Source: Methylibium sp035762065 (lineage in GTDB: Bacteria; Pseudomonadota; Gammaproteobacteria; Burkholderiales; Burkholderiaceae_C). From it: a stretch of 64,000 nt of DNA. Made by a program: the position numbers and the translations under genes. A model generated the notes under the pieces. It saw nothing but the letters and a program-made list of their open reading frames with translations. It was not told where the DNA came from and searched no databases. This document shows positions 59,356 to 64,000 of this stretch, in pieces; position 1 is the first letter of the stretch; each line of letters starts with the position of its first letter. The stretch spans positions 124,001 to 188,000 of the forward strand of contig NZ_DASTPW010000050.1 of assembly GCF_035762065.1 (NCBI RefSeq), given 5' to 3'.

Positions 59356-59820
59356 CTAGTTCCCCATAACCCATTGTCTGTTGTTCATGAAGACGTACCA
59401 GTACTTGTTCTTGTCGAAGGACGGGGTCGAATGGATCCACCAGCGCTTGCCGCCCCCGCAATTATTGGAGTCCTTGTAGGCGCTGACGTCGAACAGGAAC
59501 CCGTCTCGAACCTTGAACTGCGTCTTGAGCTCCCGTCCGGAATAATCGCGGCCCAGTACGTAGCATCTCGACCCGCCGCCGTCGCTGTTGATGATCCGCA
59601 CCGATCGAGGCGTCACGTGCAGGTTGTTCATGTTGACGTAGGCATAGTGCTTGTCCTTGTCTCTTGCCTGGTTGGAAGCGCAATGAGTGTTGTTGCAGCT
59701 GTTCGTGAGGTTTGCCTGCGCGGGAATCGAGCCCAGTGCCGTCCACATCGAAATGCCGATGGCGAACATCTTCAGAAGCTTGCTTCGAGCGAGGCCCATT
59801 GCCGTTTGCATGATTTTCAT
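59356..59820 (-). CDS. Small secreted four-cysteine protein, paralogue A
   Basis: 154 residues, family not recognised. Signal peptide with a long hydrophobic stretch (MFAIGISMWTALGSIPAQA), likely cut after residue 36, leaving ~118 residues. Cysteines at 42, 47, 86 and 121: the last two match the pair of paralogue B, while CNNTHC near the mature N terminus is extra. Shared core: SRCYVLGRD near 84, LKTQFKVRDGFLFDVSAY near 98, then CGGGKRWW and NKYWYVF near 138. Its C-terminal tail (NNRQWVMGN) extends beyond B. GGAGA eight bases before the ATG is the ribosome-binding site. First gene of the proposed export operon. Confidence 0.78.
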   Translation of the reverse strand: MKIMQTAMGLARSKLLKMFAIGISMWTALGSIPAQANLTNSCNNTHCASNQARDKDKHYAYVNMNNLHVTPRSVRIINSDGGGSRCYVLGRDYSGRELKTQFKVRDGFLFDVSAYKDSNNCGGGKRWWIHSTPSFDKNKYWYVFMNNRQWVMGN

Positions 59821-60323
59821 CTGGTGTGTCTCCGGTGATTGTAAGAAATTCGTGTCCGACGTGATTGGTGTTCTGTTATCTTTTGTCTCCGAAAAATGCC
59901 GAACTGCAAGGGCTCTGGATGATTATTGGCGGTATGCCTTGGCGTGGCCGGATGCTAGGCAGATCGATGCCGGCAAAATGGAAAACAACACCGGTTCGAT
60001 GGAATGCACGCGACTTCCGCGGGTAAACACCACGGCGGTCACCGCTTGGTCTGCGCGGCGCCAGCATGGCTACCGCACGCGATAGAGGGTTCTGGCGGTC
60101 AAACCCACGAGCTGCGTTCAATGGACGCTCACGCCCCTGTTTCGTGGGCACCGCCCGAGAGTTGCAGAAGTTGTTTGGCCGGCGCCGTCGGAGGCGGCCT
60201 CTGATGTAGGCCGTCTCCGACCTGCATGCGCGCGCCCCGACGATTCGCTTGGGCGGGGGCGCGATCTAAGGTTGCATTTCGCCCGCCAAGCCGGCGGGCC
60301 AAACCGTCGAAAGGAATCGACCG
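59821..60323. other. 503-base intergenic region, A/T-richer on its left half
   Basis: Separates the divergent small-protein operon (left) and an exported-protein gene (right). The left ~170 bases are visibly lower in GC and should hold the operon promoter; a GATAAC on the minus strand near 59877 is the only -10-like box and has no good -35. Open frames crossing it (for example 59876-60151 minus) lack coding character. No tRNA, repeat or attachment-site-like duplication was found. Confidence 0.5.
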
Positions 60324-60944
60324 ATGAGCAAGCTCTCCTTCTCGCTCAGCGCGCTCGCCGCCGCGTGTGCGCTGGCCACCGGCGCTCGTGCGCAGACCGT
60401 GGAGGTCCTCCCGCCCGCGGCGCAGCCCACCGCGCCCGCGCAGTCCACGATGCCGGCGCGCATCACGCCCGCTGCCGGCGCCCGGGCGCCCGGCGCGGTT
60501 GCGTTGCCGGACGCCTCCGGCGCAACGACCACCGCGGGCGGCGTGCCGGCCGGCGCGCAGCCGATCCCCGCGCAAGGCCTGCAGCGCCCGGGCGGCGACG
60601 GCATGCCGCCGGCACCGAAGCTGCAGCGCGCCGGCTCGATCGAATACATGAGCGGTGGTGCCGGCTTCGAGGCGCGCGAGGTGATCGAAGGCGCGACCCG
60701 CTTGAACGTCGACAACGTCTTCAGCGGCAAGGGCGGTCAGTACGTCGTCGCCGAGAAAGTGATGGTGCGCGGCCCCGATGGCACGACGACCGAGATCCGC
60801 AATGCCGGCCCGCTGCTGTCGATGGCGCTGCCGCCGGGCCGGTACACGATCGAGGCGATGGTCGAAGGCCGGATGCAGAAGAAGACGATCAACGTCGCGC
60901 AGCAGCCGGTCAAGCTGAACTGGAACTGGGCGAACGCCTCCTGA
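60324..60944 (+). CDS. Exported hypothetical protein
   Basis: 206 residues. Signal peptide to GARAQ near residue 24; residues ~30-95 are low-complexity Ala/Pro/Gly/Thr; the C-terminal ~110 residues (EYMSGGAGFEAREVIEGATRLNVDN onward, in part; GGQYVVAEKVMVRGPDG; PPGRYTIEAMVEGRMQKKTIN) look like a small beta-sandwich, as in carboxypeptidase-regulatory or SpaA-like domains. Periplasmic; function unknown. AAAGGA a few bases before the ATG supports the start. Confidence 0.72.
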   Translation: MSKLSFSLSALAAACALATGARAQTVEVLPPAAQPTAPAQSTMPARITPAAGARAPGAVALPDASGATTTAGGVPAGAQPIPAQGLQRPGGDGMPPAPKLQRAGSIEYMSGGAGFEAREVIEGATRLNVDNVFSGKGGQYVVAEKVMVRGPDGTTTEIRNAGPLLSMALPPGRYTIEAMVEGRMQKKTINVAQQPVKLNWNWANAS

Positions 60945-60947
60945 TCC

Positions 60948-60967
60948 GCGCCGGCCTCGGCCGGCGC
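60948..60967. terminator. Hairpin between convergent genes
   Basis: GCGCCGGC-CTCG-GCCGGCGC, perfect eight-base stem, between stop codons at 60944 and 60977. No T run. Confidence 0.6.
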
Positions 60968-60976
60968 ATGCCCGCT

Positions 60977-61438
60977 TCAGCCGATGCGGTGGACCTCGAG
61001 CTCCACCGCGTCGGCGCTGCGCGTGCCGCTTGCGAGCGCGAGCGTGCGGTTCAAGTGCAGCCAGGCCGGCGCGCCGGTCTGGAAGCGCATCAGCGTGCGG
61101 AAAAAGTAGTCGGCCGGCGCGACCGCCTCACCGCGCGCAAGCCGGGCCATCGCTTCCGGCGGGCCGTGGCGCAGCCCTTCGCTGATGATCTCGATGCGGC
61201 CGCCGTCGTCCGCCCGCAGCACGTAGTGCGCGGCGATCTCCAGCACGCCGTCGCGCCGCAGCACTTGCCAGTCGACGCCGCCCGGCTCGATCGCGCCGTT
61301 CAAGGCGGGCCCCTCGGCGGTGCCGCCGAGCAGCGGCACGTAGCGGCGTTCGCCGATCGGCGCGGCCCCCAGGCTCACCAGCGGGCCGACCTCGCAACGG
61401 ATGCGGGCCATGAAATGCAGCGAAAGCGGAGCGTCCAT
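60977..61438 (-). CDS. DUF3237 family protein
   Basis: 153 residues, no signal peptide. DUF3237 wording: LHFMARIRCEVGPLVSLGAAPIGERRYVPLLGGTAEGP near the start, VDWQVLRRDGVLEIAAHYVLRADDGG near 55 and the closing FRTLMRFQTGAPAWLHLNRTLALASGTR. Small beta-barrel-like proteins of unknown role, often beside aromatic or xenobiotic catabolic genes and Bug receptors. Divergent from the LuxR-type gene at 61544, with a perfect inverted repeat in the shared control region. Confidence 0.86.
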   Translation of the reverse strand: MDAPLSLHFMARIRCEVGPLVSLGAAPIGERRYVPLLGGTAEGPALNGAIEPGGVDWQVLRRDGVLEIAAHYVLRADDGGRIEIISEGLRHGPPEAMARLARGEAVAPADYFFRTLMRFQTGAPAWLHLNRTLALASGTRSADAVELEVHRIG

Positions 61439-61472
61439 CGTGCCGATGCTAGGCAGCGGCGGTGCCTTCCGG

Positions 61473-61492
61473 TGTCGTCTCACAGGACGACA
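61473..61492. promoter_or_regulatory. Inverted repeat, operator copy 1
   Basis: TGTCGTC-N6-GACGACA, perfect seven-base arms, between the divergent DUF3237 (starts 61438) and LuxR-type (starts 61544) genes. An identical repeat is at 62363-62382. Confidence 0.7.
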
Positions 61493-61543
61493 GCCCGGGC
61501 CGCCACCGATGGCGGGCGCCGAGGCGCCGCCTAGCATCGGGCG

Positions 61544-62347
61544 GTGCGAGCCGCCCCGTTCTCCACCGAGCCCGTGGCCTTCGAGGCGCCGCCGCAGCGC
61601 GCGCTCGCCGCGCTGATCGCGACGATCGGCGCGGCCCGCTTTGCCGACACCGCGCTCGCCGCGCTGAACCACGGCGGCGTGCGCGCCGCTTCTTGGGCGG
61701 TCTACGAGCTGCGGCCCGCGGCGGCGCCGGTGCTGCACCTGTCGGCCAGCCTCGGCGTCGAGGACACCACCCGCGAGTGCTTCCGCGTCTACCGCGAATC
61801 GCTGTACCGCGCCGACCGCAGCTTCGCGACCGCGGGCGGCGCGCCCGAGCAAGCGCACCTGCTGCACCTGCGCGCCGACGAACTCCGCAACGCCGACCAC
61901 CGCGACGCGATCTACCGCCGGCACCGCATCGGCGCGCGGCTGTCGGTCGCGCGCCGGCGGGCCGACGGCGCGCTGCTCGCGGTCAACCTCTACCGGCACG
62001 AGGTGCAGGGCACGGGCGGTTTCGCGGCCGGCGAAATCGACGCCTTCGCCGGCGTGGCCGGCGCGGTGCTGGCGGCGGTCGATCGACACATCGAGCTGCG
62101 CGACGGCGCGGCGCTGCCGGCGGCGCCCCCGGCGCGCGAGGCGCTGGCGCGGCGCTGCCCGGCGCTGACGCCGCGCGAGCTCGACCTCTGCGAACGCCTG
62201 CTGCGCGGCTGGAGCTACGACGGCATCGCCGCCGACCTCGCGCTGAGCCTGCCGACGGTCAAGACCTACCGGCGGCGCGCCTTCGAGCGCCTGGGCATCC
62301 ACTTCAAGAGCGAGCTGTTCGCGCTGATGAGCGGCGCGCCGCACTGA
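61544..62347 (+). CDS. LuxR-family transcriptional regulator
   Basis: 267 residues from a GTG at 61544. The N-terminal ~190 residues form a GAF-like sensory domain without clear motifs; the C-terminal LuxR HTH is at ~205-262 (LTPRELDLCERLLRGWSYDGIAADLALSLPTVKTYRRRAFERL in segments). There is no receiver domain. It stands between a DUF3237 gene and a Bug receptor gene, and the same inverted repeat occurs before each, so it probably senses the compound handled by these and binds those sites. The start codon lacks an ATG alternative nearby. Confidence 0.87.
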   Translation: MRAAPFSTEPVAFEAPPQRALAALIATIGAARFADTALAALNHGGVRAASWAVYELRPAAAPVLHLSASLGVEDTTRECFRVYRESLYRADRSFATAGGAPEQAHLLHLRADELRNADHRDAIYRRHRIGARLSVARRRADGALLAVNLYRHEVQGTGGFAAGEIDAFAGVAGAVLAAVDRHIELRDGAALPAAPPAREALARRCPALTPRELDLCERLLRGWSYDGIAADLALSLPTVKTYRRRAFERLGIHFKSELFALMSGAPH

Positions 62348-62362
62348 CGGCCGGCACCGCGC

Positions 62363-62382
62363 TGTCGTCTTTTGGGACGACA
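62363..62382. promoter_or_regulatory. Inverted repeat, operator copy 2
   Basis: TGTCGTC-N6-GACGACA, here with arms extended to eight by flanking C and G, 55 bases before the Bug receptor ATG and 16 bases after the regulator stop. Same arms and same spacer length as 61473-61492. Confidence 0.7.
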
Positions 62383-62436
62383 GGCGCCGGCCGGCGCGCC
62401 GCGCAAACTGCCGCGTCGCTCGCCGGAAGGATCCGC

Positions 62437-63420
62437 ATGACCACGCTCCCGCGCCGCCATCTCGCGGCCTCGATGCTCGCCGCGGCGCTCTTTGTCGCGC
62501 TCCCGGCCATCGCTCAGGCGCAGTACCCGGAACGCGGCCTCAAGCTCGTCGTCGGCTTCCCGCCGGGCAGCGGCCCCGACGTGGTCGCGCGCACGCTCGG
62601 CCAGAAGCTCGGCGAGGCGCTGAAGCAGCCGCTGGTCGTCGACAACCGTGCCGGCGCCGGCGGCCAGATCGGTGCGCAGGCGGTCGCCAAGAGCGCGCCC
62701 GACGGCTACACGCTGCTGCTCGGCGAGGTCGGCTCGATCAGCATCGCGCCGGCCGTGTACTCGAAGCTGCCCTACGACCCGGCGAAGGAGCTGGTCGCGG
62801 TGGCGCAGGTCGCACGCGCCGACTTCGTGCTGGTGGTGCCGCAGGCCTCGCCGGCGCAGTCGGTGGCCGATCTGGTCAAGTCCGCGAAGGCGAGGAACGA
62901 CCGGCTCAACATGGCCACCTTCGGCGCCGGCACGCCGGGCCACTTCGGCGCCGAACTGCTCGCGGGTCTGGCCGGCTTCGCCGTCGAGCCGGTGCACTAC
63001 CGCGCGACCGGCGATGCGGTCACCGCGCTGATCGCCGGCGACGTGCAGGGCGCGCTGCTGAGCACCGCGCTCGCCGCGCCGCAGGTCAAGGCCGGGAAGA
63101 TGCGCGCGCTCGCGACGACCGCGCCGGCCCGCTCGGCGCTGCTGCCCGAGGTGCCGACCTTCGCCGAGGCCGGCCTGCCGAAGATGGACGTCTCGGCCTG
63201 GTTCGCGGTGCTCGCGCCGGCCGCGACGCCGCCGGCGGTGCTCGACCTGCTCGGCCGCGAGGTGGTGGCCGCGGTGCAGTCGGCCGAGGTCGGGCCGAAG
63301 CTGCAGGAGGCCGGCTTCGCGGTGGATCCGCGCGGGCGTGCGGCGACCGAGGCCCTGCTCAAGTCCGAGGCGGCGCGCTGGGCTCAGCTCGTGAAGGCCG
63401 TTGGATTCAGAGGCGACTGA
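62437..63420 (+). CDS. Bug-family (tripartite tricarboxylate transporter) substrate-binding protein
   Basis: 327 residues. Signal peptide to AIAQAQ near residue 28, then YPERGLKLVVGFPPGSGPDVVAR, VDNRAGAGGQIGAQAVAKSAPDGYTLL and the conserved PEVPTFAEAGLP near 240. TctC/Bug receptors bind carboxylates or other small polar ligands in the periplasm; many are orphans, as here, since no tctAB membrane genes are in the window. GGAAGG seven bases before the ATG supports the start. Confidence 0.93.
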   Translation: MTTLPRRHLAASMLAAALFVALPAIAQAQYPERGLKLVVGFPPGSGPDVVARTLGQKLGEALKQPLVVDNRAGAGGQIGAQAVAKSAPDGYTLLLGEVGSISIAPAVYSKLPYDPAKELVAVAQVARADFVLVVPQASPAQSVADLVKSAKARNDRLNMATFGAGTPGHFGAELLAGLAGFAVEPVHYRATGDAVTALIAGDVQGALLSTALAAPQVKAGKMRALATTAPARSALLPEVPTFAEAGLPKMDVSAWFAVLAPAATPPAVLDLLGREVVAAVQSAEVGPKLQEAGFAVDPRGRAATEALLKSEAARWAQLVKAVGFRGD

Positions 63421-63451
63421 CGCGCCAGCCGAACCGGCCGCGCCGGCCGCC

Positions 63452-63522
63452 GCAGATCCGGCTTGGCCGGGCCGCCAGCGGCGCCCCCTCGAGGGGGCGC
63501 GGCGAAGCCGCAACGGGGGTGG
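63452..63522. repeat. REP-like multi-hairpin repeat, copy 3
   Basis: 71 bases of the same element: GCAGATCCGGCTTGGCCGG through GCGCCCCCTCGAGGGGGCG to CAACGGGGGTGGG. Central stem GCCCCCTCGAGGGGGC is perfect here. It ends three bases from the stop codon of the minus-strand gene at 63526. Confidence 0.8.
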
Positions 63523-63525
63523 GCC

Positions 63526-64000
63526 TCAAGCTCGCCACGGCTGCTTGTAGAGGTGCTCGAGTTCGAGCCGCAGGCGCAGGAAGCGCGACTGCGCTTCGAG
63601 CTGCCGCGCATGCCGGCGCAGCTGCAGTTCGCGCCAGGTGCGCAGCGAGCGCAGCGCGCCGGCGGTGTCGCCGAGCCGGCTGCGCACCGCATGGCGCTGC
63701 TCGTGCAGGCCGAGGTGGCTCTGCCACTCGTGGCCTTCGTCGAGGGCGGCCTGCAGCTGGTCGAGCGTCGCGTCGGCGCGTGCGTCGTCGCCGGTGGCGG
63801 CCTGGGCCTGCGCGAGCAGAAGCCGCAGCCGGCGTGCGTGGCCGCGCAGGTCGTGGGCGAGCGCGCGCGCCAGCGCGGCTTCGAGCACCGGCAGCGCCTC
63901 GTGCGGCTCGCCGCGCAGCAGCGCCGCTTCCGCCTCGTGCACGCCGGTGAAGGCGGCGAGCCGGCTGTCGTGGCGCTCGGCTGCGAGTTGGCGGGTGCGC
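63526..64000 (-). CDS. TPR-like helical protein, C-terminal part (5' end outside window)
   Basis: At least 157 residues; the frame is open to the window edge. The visible part is helical with tetratricopeptide-like units: HEAEAALLRGEPHEALPVLEAALA, ARRLRLLLAQAQAATGDDARADATL and SRLGDTAGALRSLRTWRELQ, closing in a charged helix and KQPWRA. It resembles the repeat region of TPR proteins that carry an output domain, but no GGDEF or other output domain follows, as the gene stops here. The part upstream is not visible. Confidence 0.72.
   Translation of the reverse strand, partial: RTRQLAAERHDSRLAAFTGVHEAEAALLRGEPHEALPVLEAALARALAHDLRGHARRLRLLLAQAQAATGDDARADATLDQLQAALDEGHEWQSHLGLHEQRHAVRSRLGDTAGALRSLRTWRELQLRRHARQLEAQSRFLRLRLELEHLYKQPWRA

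Noticed and set aside
59687..60085. A 132-codon plus-strand frame overlapping paralogue A and the intergenic region
   Set aside because: It overlaps the 5' end and promoter of a gene with a signal peptide and a paralogue; no ribosome-binding site or motif.
59876..60151. A 91-codon minus-strand frame upstream of the small secreted genes, considered as an immunity gene
   Set aside because: No hydrophobic or acidic character, no ribosome-binding site, proline/arginine-rich; does not resemble a coding gene.

Overview
The window is chromosomal DNA of very high GC with dense coding, short gaps and many ATGA, GTGA, TTGA and TGATG stop/start overlaps. No phage, transposase, rRNA or CRISPR array is seen. 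A Bug-type substrate-binding protein, the lplT-alr to radA neighbourhood, fused indolepyruvate oxidoreductase, separate pntAA/pntAB/pntB genes, an mxaRSACKL-type cluster and a REP-like 3'-end repeat point to a betaproteobacterium of the order Burkholderiales, probably near the Rubrivivax/Leptothrix/Methylibium group. This placement is inference from gene content; no search was run.

Layout. 0-4 kb: the end of an indolepyruvate:ferredoxin oxidoreductase gene, an Lrp regulator, a serine hydrolase and a TenA/haem-oxygenase-fold enzyme. 4-10 kb: a three-gene RND efflux operon (adaptor, pump, outer-membrane channel). 10-20 kb: an M20 peptidase, a cytoplasmic MTA/SAH nucleosidase, an acyl-CoA synthetase, and a unit of two exported nucleoside-phosphorylase-fold proteins followed by a TonB receptor. 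20-25 kb: proton-translocating transhydrogenase with a 23-codon reading frame coupled between pntAA and pntAB, then NUDIX-mnmA. 25-33 kb: housekeeping (EamA transporter, lplT, alr, a thioesterase, arfB, radA, a phosphoesterase). 33-41.5 kb: one long minus-strand run of sensor kinase, response regulator, MoxR ATPase, DUF58, MxaA-like, VWA, MxaK-like and VWA genes. This has the order of the mxaRSACKL methanol-dehydrogenase maturation genes, but no dehydrogenase is in view. 41.6-53.8 kb: ilvE, a CHCC zinc protein, a waaF-like heptosyltransferase, an ECF sigma/anti-sigma unit, a cytochrome c5, tRNA-Arg(CCG), hydroxypyruvate isomerase, a decarboxylase/lactonase fusion and rlpA.

53.9-60.3 kb looks different. 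It is visibly richer in A/T around the small genes and carries, on the minus strand, two tandem paralogous genes for small Sec-exported cysteine-containing proteins. These are followed by a complete TolC-like channel, MacA-like adaptor, ABC ATPase and MacB-like permease. The simplest reading is a dedicated export system for two small secreted proteins of unknown family. This is the best candidate here for an undescribed system.

60.3-64 kb: an exported protein, a DUF3237 gene divergent from a LuxR-type regulator, and a Bug receptor. Two perfect copies of the inverted repeat TGTCGTC-N6-GACGACA flank the regulator gene, one in each control region, so the regulator and both target promoters can be proposed as one small regulon. 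A truncated TPR-like gene ends the window. A three-copy, multi-hairpin repeat (26.3, 43.8 and 63.5 kb) sits each time a few bases beyond the stop codon of a minus-strand gene.
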